The notes under the pieces are model-generated. The model was not told the DNA's origin and did no database searches. It saw nothing but the letters and a program-made list of their open reading frames with translations. Shown here in pieces: positions 24,191-35,156 of a stretch of DNA of 64,000 nucleotides; position 1 is the stretch's first letter; each line of letters opens with the position of its first letter. The DNA lies in contig MU004236.1 of NCBI GenBank assembly GCA_010405405.1, forward strand, positions 1,184,070-1,248,069, written 5' to 3'. The position numbers and the translations under genes were made by a program. The DNA comes from Microthyrium microscopicum. Lineage: Eukaryota > Ascomycota > Dothideomycetes > Microthyriales > Microthyriaceae.

Positions 24191-24252
24191 ACTCTCTTGG
24201 GTGCAGTACGTAACCTTTTAGGCAACATTACTGCTCTTTGAACATTTGGACC

Positions 24253-25518
24253 ATGGCCAACAAGCGCATAGAGCAAGCCGAGATCGAGAAATACTGGGAA
24301 GTATTTTCCAACTACTCCGGCGGCAACCAATACATTACCGGCATTCAAGCAGCCCCGGTCTTCAAAAACAGCGGGCTCACCGACAAGCAACTAGAGAGGA
24401 TATGGGATCTTGCAGACGTCGATAATGATGGCAATCTCGATTTCGAAGAGTTTATCGTGGCTATGCGACTGATCTACGATCTAGTAAACGGAGTAAGTCT
24501 ATGTGGATCTCAACACGTTATTGCTTCATGTGTTGGAGCTAATCTCGATATTGAGCACTAGGAATACAGAGACGTCCCTCAAACCCTTCCAGACTGGCTC
24601 GTTCCCGAATCAAAATCACATCTCGTTCAGGCTAATCGAGCTCTGACGGGAAGGCAACCGCAATTCGAATCTGTTGATGACGACGATGATGTCTCAGGCC
24701 TCAAAGATGGATTCGATTGGTACATGTCACCAACCAACAGAACAAAATACGAAGAGATATACACATCTCACCGGTCACCGCACGGTGAAATCTCCTTTAC
24801 TGCACTTCAGCCCCTATACGATTCGCTCGATGTACCAGACACCGACGTCCGATCAGCTTGGAACCTTATAAACCCATCCGCATCTCCCACGATTGGCAAA
24901 GACGCCACCCTTGCCTTTCTACATATTCTTAATAACCGACATGAGGGTTTCCGTATCCCACGAAATGTTCCAGCCTCTTTGCGAGCCTCTTTTGAGAAAA
25001 ACTCCATTGAATACAACATAGATCGTGTACAATCTCCTGCGGATCGATGGGGATCCAAAGGCGATGAGTCTACAAGCACTGGCCGCAAGGCGAAATTTGG
25101 AGAAGCCTACTCCTCAAGACTGGGAAACAGCGGATACAAGACACGAGGTACAGATTTTAGCGGTGTACAAAAAGATGCTGAATGGGAGCACGCACAACTG
25201 AAACGACAACTTCGCGATATGGAAGAAAAGATTGAAAGATCTGAGAAGGAAGTAGGCAAGCGAAAGAATGGCCGGAGGGAGAACAAGTCCGCTCTTGTAA
25301 AGCGAGAGCTTGAGTTGCTGCTGGACTATAAACGTAAAGAACTTCGAGATCTGGAGAACGGGGAGGGTAAATACAGTGGTGGTGCATCTTTGAGTGGCCT
25401 TGCAGAAGATATCGAGACGATCAAAGAGCAGGTTGATGGACTAGAGACACATCTACGGGAAAGAGAAAGAGTACTGGACGATTTGAAGAGACAGATTGCT
25501 GAGGAGAAAGCAAGATGA
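24253..25518 (+). CDS. END3: Actin cytoskeleton-regulatory complex protein End3
   Basis: An EH-domain protein of the Pan1-Sla1-End3 complex that couples endocytic coats to actin patches at the cell cortex. Exons 24253-24492 and 24562-25518 give 398 residues, the normal size. EH1 starts [20 protein letters not shown] and includes the EF-hand loop [16 protein letters not shown] with Ca-binding Asp positions retained. A linker [20 protein letters not shown] opens exon 2, followed by a second degenerate EH domain ([20 protein letters not shown]). The C-terminal 150 residues are coiled coil ([20 protein letters not shown] and later repeats) that binds Pan1. The intron at 24493-24561 has GTAAGT and a CACTAG acceptor. 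The promoter overlaps the decayed remnant just upstream. Confidence 0.95.
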
Positions 25519-26671
25519 TAGAGGGGATGCTATAGGTTGTAGACAATTCGTGCCATAATCCGTGTACGAATTTTGATAAGGCTTTGGTGGTACTTTATAA
25601 TAGCCGAGTCAACTCGATTGAGATTTCTTTACTGATATGGGCTGCGAGCCTACAGCAATCCGATCGATATTCTTGAAGGTTCACAGCTTATGGTTTTGCT
25701 GTAAGACTTTGGCGTAAGAGATGTAAGCGAGATGTGAGCGTCGTAGCGCTGATGATGATACGCTGAATGGTAAAATGTACTGTACAGGGAGACCCATGCC
25801 ATCAACAGCAATCTGACATTGACATGTTGATACCTACAATTTGGGCATTTTAAGATCGCGCACTCGCACTTCACCTTAGAAACTCTGTTACAGAAGCTAA
25901 TCAGATTGAAATATCTAGAATGTAGGATTGTTTTCTACAGTATTGTCCCAAAACATGGTGCACAGTGTACGTTCCCTCTCGACAATTGGATCATTATCAC
26001 ATGCACTTTTGAAGCTCTCACAATTGCAGCAGCTGCCAGCAGGTTACTATACCTGTTGGTGCTAGTGAAGACTGAAGAAATGTACCGGCCGAAAACCCTA
26101 GCACATACCACCCTGTAATTATCAAGACCGGACCTAAAAACCTACTTGTAAGCGCCGCTTATTGGCTACAAGACATCCTGAGGCGACAAGTTGTGATCAG
26201 TCTGTGGTAACATTGCTCTAGAAGTGGATCGTGAATGGCCGAGGCAATATCAAGCAACGTGGTTCAAGTCCGCCACTCAATAATGCAAGTCATTCTCTAT
26301 CCGCTAAACTCAATCTTAACACCCCAAACACTTCGCAATAACATTTATGATTCGACTATCGGCCGTCGGATACATCCAACTTTTGCTGCAGCCTACAGTA
26401 GCTTGATCCGATACCCTGTCACCTACACTTGCCTACGGTATGCCAGCTTCACAGGACACCGAGGCGCAATATTGAAGAGCTCTCTCGTATGAGATATCTT
26501 ACGCATCCTGTCCTTAGTACCTATCGGCAACTTTGTCTGTAACCTTGTGGCGTACTTGTCAACGACCATCAAAACCCATCGAAACCGCCTCCGAGTACTA
26601 CCTAGAGTACATCCTCTCATTCACCAACTACCGTCACCACTCCTCCCTCCCAGCTTGGGAACGCGATTACC
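25519..26671. other. Intergenic region
   Basis: 1.15 kb without a supported gene. Frames at 25650-25874, 25906-26118, 26235-26492 and 26423-26620 lack motifs. The last 150 bp, C/T-rich with CATCAAAACCC runs, look like the leader of the monooxygenase. Confidence 0.45.
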
Positions 26672-28210
26672 ATGAACGGCACAATTCATGCGTCTGAGGT
26701 TGCAGCCTTTGATGTCATTATCATTGGCGCCGGCATTTCAGGGATCAATTCCGCATATCGAGTGTCAACGAAGCTCCCCAAGGGCACTACATATGTCATA
26801 CTAGAGGCGCGCAATGCCGTCGGTGGCACCTGGGACTTCTTTCGATATCCTGGCATTCGATCAGATTCGGATCTTTATACATTCGGTTTTGCATGGCGGC
26901 CATGGAAGGGAAAGGCTATCGCAGAGGGACACTTGATTCGGGAATACTTGCAAGAGTCTATCAAAGAGACTGGGATAGATAAAAACATCAAGTTCAACCA
27001 CAAGGTTGTATCGGCGGACTGGTCTTCTGAAGATCTGCGCTGGACTCTAGATGTGCAAGTTGGCGAGAAGATGCTCCAATACCGTGGACAATTCATGATA
27101 CTTGGAACTGGATATTATGATTATGATGAACCACTTGAATCCTTCATTCCTGGTATTGAGAGTTTTAAAGGACAAGTTGTCCACCCACAATTTTTTCCAG
27201 AAGACTTGGACTACGCCAACAAGGAGGTCGCAATCATTGGATCTGGCGCAACGGCTGTCACAATTCTGCCTAATATGGCAGACAAGGCTAAGCAAGTCAC
27301 AATGGTTCAACGAAGCCCATCCTACATCTTTCCCCTGCCTAATAAGGACGACCCCTTAGTAAAATTCACACAATGGTTGCTTCCAGCACAGTGGGCCCAT
27401 ACACTCGCTCGGTGGCGGTGGATATTCACCAGCTATGCATTTTTCTACTTTTGCAGAACTTTCCCCAATGCTGCTCGCAAAATCATCCGCGCAGCAACTG
27501 AAAAGTCACTCAACAAAACATTCCCTCACGATCCACATTTCAAGCCCGTCTACAACCCATGGGAACAGCGATTCTGCATGGCTCCAGACGGTGACTTTTA
27601 CAAAGCTATCCGCAAAGGCAAAGCCAGTGTAGTGACCGGCACCATTAAGACCGTCACTGGTGACGGCATCACTATGGACTCTGGCGAAGAAGTCAAAGCC
27701 GACATTCTCATCACCGCCACCGGTCTCAAAATCAAGCTCGCTGGTGGTCTCAAACCAAGCATCGACGGCCAGCCCCTCGACATCCCAAGCAAATACATGT
27801 GGAAAGGAGTAATGCTGCAAGACTTGCCCAACGCTTGTTTCGTCATTGGATACACGAACGCTTCCTGGACACTAGGAGCTGATGCTACGGCGCAGCTATT
27901 TACTCGTCTGATCAACAAGATGCACCAGAAAGGTGCCGGCGCTGTGATACCACGCCTTCCCAACCCTGAAGCCATGAAGCCGACGCCCATGCTCAATCTC
28001 AACTCGACGTACATTGTTAAGGCAATGGATGCTATGCCGAAATCTGGCAGTGAAGGAAATTGGCGACCGCGTACGAACTACTTCCAGGATTACAAGGAAG
28101 CTAAATGGGGCGATATTGAATCTGGTATGGAGTTTGTGAAAGCTCGCAAGAGTATTGAAATAAATGGCGGGCCGAACAAGTATGGATATAGCGATTCACC
28201 TCGCATATAG
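26672..28210 (+). CDS. FAD-dependent Baeyer-Villiger-type monooxygenase (EtaA-like)
   Basis: A flavin monooxygenase that would use NADPH and O2 to insert oxygen into a ketone or oxidise a soft nucleophile. It is a single exon of 512 residues. The FAD-binding GAGISG lies at residues 19-24, followed by the class B block GGTWDFFRYPGIRSDSDLYT. The NADPH-binding GSGATA is at 190-195 within a second Rossmann fold. Between them is FKGQVVHPQFFPED (165-178), the Baeyer-Villiger fingerprint FxGxxxHxxxW(P/D) with Phe in the Trp position. The order and spacing match bacterial EtaA-type enzymes and fungal relatives. There is no secretion signal; the start MNGTIHASEV is close before the FAD motif. Its neighbour across the degraded element is an alpha/beta hydrolase. 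Confidence 0.92.
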   Translation: MNGTIHASEVAAFDVIIIGAGISGINSAYRVSTKLPKGTTYVILEARNAVGGTWDFFRYPGIRSDSDLYTFGFAWRPWKGKAIAEGHLIREYLQESIKETGIDKNIKFNHKVVSADWSSEDLRWTLDVQVGEKMLQYRGQFMILGTGYYDYDEPLESFIPGIESFKGQVVHPQFFPEDLDYANKEVAIIGSGATAVTILPNMADKAKQVTMVQRSPSYIFPLPNKDDPLVKFTQWLLPAQWAHTLARWRWIFTSYAFFYFCRTFPNAARKIIRAATEKSLNKTFPHDPHFKPVYNPWEQRFCMAPDGDFYKAIRKGKASVVTGTIKTVTGDGITMDSGEEVKADILITATGLKIKLAGGLKPSIDGQPLDIPSKYMWKGVMLQDLPNACFVIGYTNASWTLGADATAQLFTRLINKMHQKGAGAVIPRLPNPEAMKPTPMLNLNSTYIVKAMDAMPKSGSEGNWRPRTNYFQDYKEAKWGDIESGMEFVKARKSIEINGGPNKYGYSDSPRI

Positions 28211-28664
28211 ATTGGCATTGTGGAGTTTGGTTGGGTAGGTGGACCGGTATATTTTAGACTGATCATTATGTACATATACATGTAGTGCTGTGTGAGAGTC
28301 CTTGCAGGTAGCATTAGGCAGAAGAGGCCATTTTTGCGATCCCTCAGAGTTCGTTGTGGCTGCTATAGAATAGACGCATATTTACGATATGAAGCCCAGG
28401 ACTTTTAGACTTTACTCAAAATCTTGGCAATGCGTTCGTTGCTTCATTCTAGAGTCCGTTTCGATAAAAACAAATTGAGAAATACATTTTCGGATATAAA
28501 AAGCCCCCAGTTGCGGTAGCGATCGACGCGTGGTGGCACACGACACGACAAGGCTGAGAAATATCCCAAGCTTTGGACGTCATAAGTCCCCCTATCAAGC
28601 AAATATCTCTCTCGGCTGCAAAAACCAAAAGCAGACTACATAGTGTTTCAAATACCTCATTATT
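28211..28664. other. Intergenic region between monooxygenase and element 1
   Basis: The 3' flank of the monooxygenase with normal base composition. No gene is supported; the minus-strand frame at 28449-28718 straddles the element end and is discounted. Confidence 0.45.
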
Positions 28665-28681
28665 CTGGAGGGTCGACAGCT
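28665..28681 (+). repeat. Left 17-bp terminal inverted repeat of element 1
   Basis: CTGGAGGGTCGACAGCT, an exact inverted match to 31815-31831. Similarity stops at the next inner base on both sides. Confidence 0.7.
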
Positions 28682-28756
28682 CGCATCCGCAATAATAAGA
28701 CCCTGATCCGTCGCTCAATCAGGAATGGTGTTACACATAAATCGATGGTTCTTATG

Positions 28757-28783
28757 TAGCGCTAATAGATTCCATTAGCGCTA
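28757..28783. repeat. Subterminal palindrome in element 1
   Basis: Arms TAGCGCTAAT (28757-28766) and ATTAGCGCTA (28774-28783) with a 7-base loop. It sits about 90 bp inside the left terminus and could form a hairpin or be a protein-binding site of the former transposase. Confidence 0.6.
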
Positions 28784-31700
28784 TATAAGAGATTTTAGCT
28801 CTAATTCTTAATAACGCGTTACTAGAATGGTATTACTATAGAGTTTATATAAACGTTATATCTTAGCCTTATTAGTAATGAAATCCCTCAAGAATTAATC
28901 CATTTTAAGTATATTTTTAAAGCTACGAGTAGAACTAAGAATAGTTAAGACTCTTAAGAGAGCTATAGGTTATAGAATACGCCCTAATAAAGGGATATAA
29001 TCCTATAGTAGTAATTTAGCTATAGAAACTATTAGATCTAATATCTTTACATTCTATAACTTATATCTTTATATTCTAAAGCTTAACATCTTCTTTAAAG
29101 CCAAAATATCTTAATAATATAATTCTATACCTAGAATCTTAATTAAGAGTATGCTTAGCTCGTTTAAAGCGACCCTAATAGCGACCCTAATATCTTCCCT
29201 ACCCTTCTAGGCCCTCTAAGGCTCTACTATATAAAATACGCCTATTTAATACTCTAGTTACTAGCAGGCTATAGTGCCTATAGGGCTAGTAGCTTTACTA
29301 CGCTAGTATTTAAGCTAGGGCTAGGATAATCTAACTAAATTAGTTAGAATCTATATCTACAATAGGGAATTATATAGTAGTAGTACTAGTAATGCCCTAA
29401 GTAGTTAGAAGGGCGTATTTTAGAATAGTATTATTTAAGATTTTAAAGTAGCGTCTAGTAGTAGAGCACCCTCTAATTAGACTATAAAGACTACTCTAAA
29501 AGATAATATTTTACGCTAGCATAAAGAGAAGGATAAATATTATTTAGGAACGATTCTTAGATCTAACTTATATTAAGAAGCTCTAGATACATAGATTATT
29601 ATTAAAGACTAGTATAATTTAAGGGTACTAAGTAGAACTAAAGCTTAGGAACTAGTTAACGCCCATAGGCAAGAATAGGTTTAACGCCATAATATTATCG
29701 TAACAATATTTAGCGAGCGTTTTGGCCCTATAATCGAATTAGATAAGACTTCGCTATTACTAGTAGATATTGTTACTACTCCATATGTTCCTAGATCGCT
29801 ATCACAAGAATTCCTTAACTTTAATAGTACTAGTTTAGGTCCTCTACTACTATAGCGTACGCACGCTTAATCCCCTACCCCTAAGCCTCTAGTAGGTCCT
29901 AGCTTAGGCTTAAGAAGGGGTAGAAATACTTAAAATCCTACAGTAGAGTAAGTAAAGCGCTAAAAAACTTGCTCTTATATTAATAAAGCTACGATTACGA
30001 TAACTTGCTTTTTTATTAATACTAATAAGAACCTTAAAGAAGCAGATAAGCTAAAGAAGGCGTAGTATAAAGTAGATAGGATTTATAGTAGTAGTAGTAG
30101 TAATTATTTTAGTAAAGATATATTAGATGCAAGAGGTATTAAGTTAAGGGTATTTAGATTAGAAGAATAGACTACTTAGCTTTTAGAGCAATATTTAGAA
30201 ATAGTAAGGAAACTTAGTTATGATCCTATAAATAGGCCTAGATAGATATAATTCTAATGTTTTCTACAAATTTTAGTAGTTATTATAGACGTATTCTATT
30301 TATAGCTCTTTACGATATTTTCTAAAAGCTTTAAGGGTTAAATAAAATACTAACCCTAAATCTTTAATGTCTTTACCCCTTAATATTTATAAGTACCTAA
30401 TTATATCTTATCTTCTTTAATATCTTTAACAAAATAGATATCTTTTAAACTATAATAAATTAATAATTTTATCTAATTAAATATTCTAAAAGGATTTAAA
30501 TAATCCTTAATAGACATTAGCAACGTCCTAAAATAAGAATTTACTAAGTTCGTATAGTAATACGTTAGGTAGTTAGTTAATAAGAACAAGATACTTAAAT
30601 AATATATAATAAGTATTAAACTAACGCGTAGGCTTAGCCTAAAATTAGATATCCCTTTACGCTATAATCTCTTTAACTAAGCAAAAGATTGCTTAATAGA
30701 AACCCTCTTCTTTGCTATAATGTAGTTAAATCGTTACTTAATTAGATTTAATGGCTTATTAAATAGAACTATTATAATATTACTACCCTAGTATATAGTA
30801 TCTCTATATAACTATTATTTCTAATAGTATTAAAATAGCTAATAGAGTCTATCTTTAAGTCTAGACTTAAGTAATATTATTTTATTGTTAATAGCACTAG
30901 GATAACTAATATTAATAGAGAGGATTATACTATTAGGATAATAAATAGCTTAGCTTTTTATATAGTGTCTTCTTACATAACTACTATAAAAAGCTTACTA
31001 TTAGTCTTCTTTACCTTTAGGTTAATAGATATTTACTATAGTAGTATTAATAAAGCCTTAAAAGTAATTTCTATTACTACTATTCTTTATAATATCTATA
31101 TACTCTTGCATTTAATCTAGCGTTAAAAAAGGATAGAATTTTAAGAGCTTAGAGTAGCAACGATAAAGATAAAGAAGGGTATCGTTAAAGTAGTCCTTTA
31201 ACGTTATTAGGCTCTTATAAAACTATTGCGCTAAATTGAAATAAATATACGGTTAAGCTAAACGCATAAGTAGTAACGATATTAGGAATTTAGCTTTACG
31301 CAAAGGATTATATCGTTTTTTGAAGGGCATATTTTAAAGATCTATTAGTTAAGCTAATTGTCTAATTTCCTACTTTAAGAACCTATTATATACTAATTAG
31401 TACTATAGGCATTCTTTAATATAGATTTACTATACTAATATTGTAACACTATATTGCTATTGCTAAGTAGATCTAAATGCCATTCTTAGTATCTATATTT
31501 AATAGGTAATTAATATTCTTAATTAATGCGGTCCTAATTAATGGTATTAAGGAATTAAAACTATTACAAAGCTATACTAGCAGCTTTACTAGTAATCTAT
31601 TGTACGGCGTCCATTTTGGGTATCTTGGGCTTCAAATTTGATAATTTTTAGATAGTCAACGGCTAAGATCTGGCGGGATTAAGGTTCAAAAAGCCATAGG

Positions 31701-31814
31701 GGCAAAATTTGTATGTAATCCTTTATCCCTGTTTGATACCCCCTGATGGGACCGACTAATCTACCCCTTACCTCTTTTGGCTGTCGGATAGCGTTTATTA
31801 ATTATCAGGTTTTC

Positions 31815-31831
31815 AGCTGTCGACCCTCCAG
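31815..31831 (-). repeat. Right 17-bp terminal inverted repeat of element 1
   Basis: AGCTGTCGACCCTCCAG, the exact reverse complement of the left end. It is followed by ATT, which also precedes the left end. Confidence 0.7.
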
Positions 31832-31834
31832 ATT

Positions 31835-32471
31835 GTACAACAACTTTCGCATTTTCCAACCACAATCTATGCTCCATCGGGACATATCTCGTCGATTGTA
31901 GTCAAGGGAGCTGCCCATCCTCCAACCATGTGCCTTTCTCCACCAAACATCCCGCCCACCAAATCCATCGAATCGATCTTATTTGCCTACCCGTCGTAGC
32001 CTCACAAGGTGTACCAGAATACGGATACTCGCACCAGGATAGCTTTTGTTTGTGCCCGCTGACAACTGCGGATCGTTGCTGATCCCCGTTACATAGACGG
32101 CAAGTGCCTCGCCTATCAATTCTGGACTTGACCTCTGTGCTCCAACGACATCTCTTGCTCTGCACTCCTTTCCTACTACACATTTTATTTGACAGTCGAC
32201 CTTTTCTATTTCAAAACAAGGTGTCTTTCAAGCTGAGATTTGTCTCGGTCAGAGTTGGTACCCTTTCTGGGGTTACTGACGTATTGCGACTGTCCTTGTT
32301 TGGTAGAAAGCTAAATTGAAGCTCCAAGAGACCAAGCAATTACACAATTTACCAACTGCCCAAACAACTGGGCCCAAACAACTGGGCTGCAACTAAAATC
32401 AACAATTGAAGACTTCTTCTACAAATACTAGACAGCTCATCGCTTTCGAAAACTTTGTCAATTCATCAACG
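31835..32471. other. Intergenic region and leader of the alpha/beta hydrolase
   Basis: Normal composition resumes directly after the element. A tandem direct repeat of about 13 bp (CAAACAACTGGGC, about 32359-32384) lies about 90 bp before the start codon. No other gene is seen; frames at 31902-32183 and 32104-32319 lack domains. Confidence 0.45.
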
Positions 32472-34165
32472 ATGGTCCTCCCGCAAGCTGTGGCCAAGGG
32501 TAATGGAGCCCCTATTCCAGAGAAGAAGCAGTTTGGTCCATGGACTGCCAGAGCTATGCGCCTATTTGAGATTATCTATGGCGTCATCGCGGTGTTGGTG
32601 TTCGAGTGGACGATGTGGACTGGAAAAAAGGAGTTTCGCAAAATGAATGCGAGGGATAAGAAGGATCTTGCTGCTGGTAAGGTTTTCTGTGCTATTTTGA
32701 CACAAAGGACTGCTAATTTTTAACTCAACTTTAGCACGAGAACGCTTGTGGGATTTGCAAAAACAACCGTTTGGGTTGACGCATAAGTTCTGTGAGCTTC
32801 GAGATGGCTACAAAATGCATTATATGCTGTCACAACCAGAAGGTGCAACTGCAGAAAAAGTCGGTCTTGTTATCTTTTTGCATGGCTATCCGGGTGAGTA
32901 GACCTGGCTCGTGAGAAGGATGGGGGCTAATGTTGCTATAGACAGCTGGCATATTTGGCATCCGCTACTCAAGAGAGCGAATCTGACAGGAGCTGCAACA
33001 CTTGTCGCTGTAGATCTGCCTGGATTTGGTGGATCAGATTCACTACCGACCTACGACGCCGATACTGTTCTTGAGGTCGTGTCTGAATTCATCATGACGA
33101 TGCGGGATACATACTTGTCTGAATCTCCTGGTCCCGTTGTCGTTGTTGGGCATGACTGGGGTGCTTTGATTGGCTTCAGGCTGGCTTCTGAAGCTTCGGT
33201 TCTGGCTGATCGCTTCATCTTGAGCAATTCGTTCTTTGTAAGTTCGTATCCATTGATCCATAGCTCAACTAATAATCTCCCAGCCACTGCTTGCTCGCGC
33301 GAATATCGAAAGCTCCCTCAAATCAGTCGCCCAAATGTTCAAGACCTGGATCCACCACCCAACAAATCTCCGTCTCCTCCGACAAATCTACCCAAACCTC
33401 AAGCCAGTCCTCCGCCAACTCTCCAAAAGCGCCTACGTCTTTGCCTTCAAACTCCCCTGGCCATTCAACCTCATCCTCGGACGCATGGGCAACTTCTGGT
33501 TCTACCGCCTCTGCAACGCTCTAGCCTATCAAAGCCGCGAGCCCGTCACTGGTGCCGCCGGCTGGGACATGCTCGCCAGCTGCCTCGGACCCAGCGACAT
33601 CGAATATCTCAGCACCTCCAAATCTGCCCATGCCGAAAAGCGAGGCAGCGCACTAGTCGAAGACGAAACTTATCCACACAGCATCAAACACCGCACCACA
33701 ACCGGCGGCTGGGCCACAAAAATTTGCTACTACCATGACGGTCTGCCAACTGGTATCTGGACGAAAAGCCTGCAGACGCTCTGGGAACTGAACCAGCTTG
33801 AACAAGCATCCAGCTCCTTCTCCTCTGCCTCTAGCAGTGGCAGCACACGAAGACGATCTGGAAGCCGAGTTGGCATCTTTGACATTGGACCACCGGGTAC
33901 GCTTGCTGCAGCTACGACGGTGCTGTGGGGTCAGAAGGACGCTGCGTGCGATTATGCGGTGGCTATTGAAGGGATTGGTGATTACTTTGGGGTACATGAT
34001 AGCCATCTGATCCATTTGCCGAATGCGGGTCATTGGACTACGATGGATCCGCAGGCTGTGGATGTCTGGGAGTTGGTTATTCATTGGGCGGTCAAGGGTG
34101 AGGGGGACAAGATGATGGAGTTGCTGGAGGGGTATCCGGCTGCCAAACTTGTGTTTTCGTCCTGA
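32472..34165 (+). CDS. Membrane-anchored alpha/beta hydrolase, epoxide-hydrolase-like
   Basis: An alpha/beta-hydrolase-fold enzyme expected to open epoxides through an aspartyl ester. Exons 32472-32676, 32735-32893, 32942-33237 and 33284-34165 give 513 residues. An N-terminal membrane helix (IIYGVIAVLVFEWTMW, about residues 33-48) suggests anchoring in the ER, as in mammalian EPHX relatives. HGYP, completed across the intron at 32894-32941, is the oxyanion-hole motif. The nucleophile motif GHDWG has Asp at about residue 193. The catalytic His is in NAGHWTTMDP near the C-terminus, and the acid may be the Asp in WGQKDAACDYAV. The lid region is long and contains a Ser-rich insert (SSSFSSASSSGSTRRRSGSR). 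An alternative upstream in-frame ATG exists at 32406. Substrate is unknown. Confidence 0.9.
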
Positions 34166-35156
34166 GGGTTTGAATGTTTGGGTTTGTGGGGCGGGAAGGT
34201 GTTTTGATTGGGATGAATGATATGACATGATGGACAACTCGTTTGATAGGAACGTCGAGTTTTTGGGACTGTTCGAATTTGTATATTGTATGATGTATGA
34301 TGATAATTGTAAATTACATTGGAACAAGAGGCAATTGAAGAGCTTGAGATAATTACACGGGTTGTTTGATGAGGATTCTATTGGATGGTGAAAACCACAA
34401 GTCAGTAAGATCGTGAGTTGAAAACGGCAAGCACGATGGAATAGCGTATGCACGTGTATTTTGAAGCAAGACTTTTTTCCAGACTGAGCTTGGTTCATTT
34501 CTTACTTTCACTTCTACCTTCACATCTTCATACACCACCAGATCGAACCCATAAATGGTACCTAAGAAATACGTGTAAGAGCTTGGAAAGGAACCAGAAA
34601 AAAAGAAAAGATATCAAAACGCGTTGAAACAAGGATCCCACGTTGTCACACAACCGCGCAACCGTTGTCTAGCGCACAATTATCGCGATTTGGTGGCGTC
34701 AAACTTACCAGAGCCACAAACTGCTGAAAGCCAAAGCCCAGAGCAGCAAAGTTCAAACCAAACCTGCCGCCAGCAAAACGTCAACCTCGTGTCTCTTCAA
34801 AGACCTCTTTTTGCCGAATCCCCTCCTCCTCACCAGACACCATCAACACCACAAGACTATCTCCAATATCAACTAGATTGCGGGGTAAGGTCACAGGTGA
34901 AGATTGGACAATTCGAGTTTGGCTGCTTGGACCATCAGAGCTTGTTGCACAACCAGCGGGGCCTAGACTGGGGTGCATGCAGATTGTCCATTGATTGCTG
35001 CATCACGCTGCAGCCCCGAGAGCTATCAACCTCGTCATTTTTCCACGCTGATCCTTGACTGCATTTGATCAACAACTTCTCCGCTCTGAAAGTGCGGTCA
35101 TCATCCTCCTATCTCTCAATCTCTCAACCTCATCTTTGAAGAGAAGAACCGCCAAA
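34166..35156. other. Intergenic region and glycogenin leader
   Basis: About 1 kb with a CT-rich leader (34780-35150) before the glycogenin start. The frame at 34624-35058 reads a Gln/Pro-rich peptide without a domain; it could be leader or a small upstream frame and is not supported as a gene. Confidence 0.4.

Larger units (their letters stand above)
28665..31831. mobile_element. RIP-degraded element with 17-bp terminal inverted repeats, probable DNA transposon
   Basis: 3167 bp bounded by perfect 17-bp inverted repeats, CTGGAGGGTCGACAGCT at 28665-28681 and its complement at 31815-31831. A 3-bp ATT stands directly outside each end (28662-28664 and 31832-31834), a possible target duplication. 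From about 28,735 to 31,600 the DNA is extremely rich in TA dinucleotides and TAA/TAG codons on both strands, with no open frame of 60 codons. This is the pattern left by RIP. Traces of coding remain on the plus strand near 29,650-30,170. The superfamily cannot be named; a 3-bp duplication would suit PIF/Harbinger- or CACTA-like groups, but the terminal bases are not the classic ones. The right-hand 230 bp are not AT-saturated. Confidence 0.55.

Noticed and set aside
28735-31600. Possible centromere or AT-rich structural DNA
   Set aside because: The block is short, has inverted ends and decayed coding traces, and fits a RIP-mutated mobile element better.
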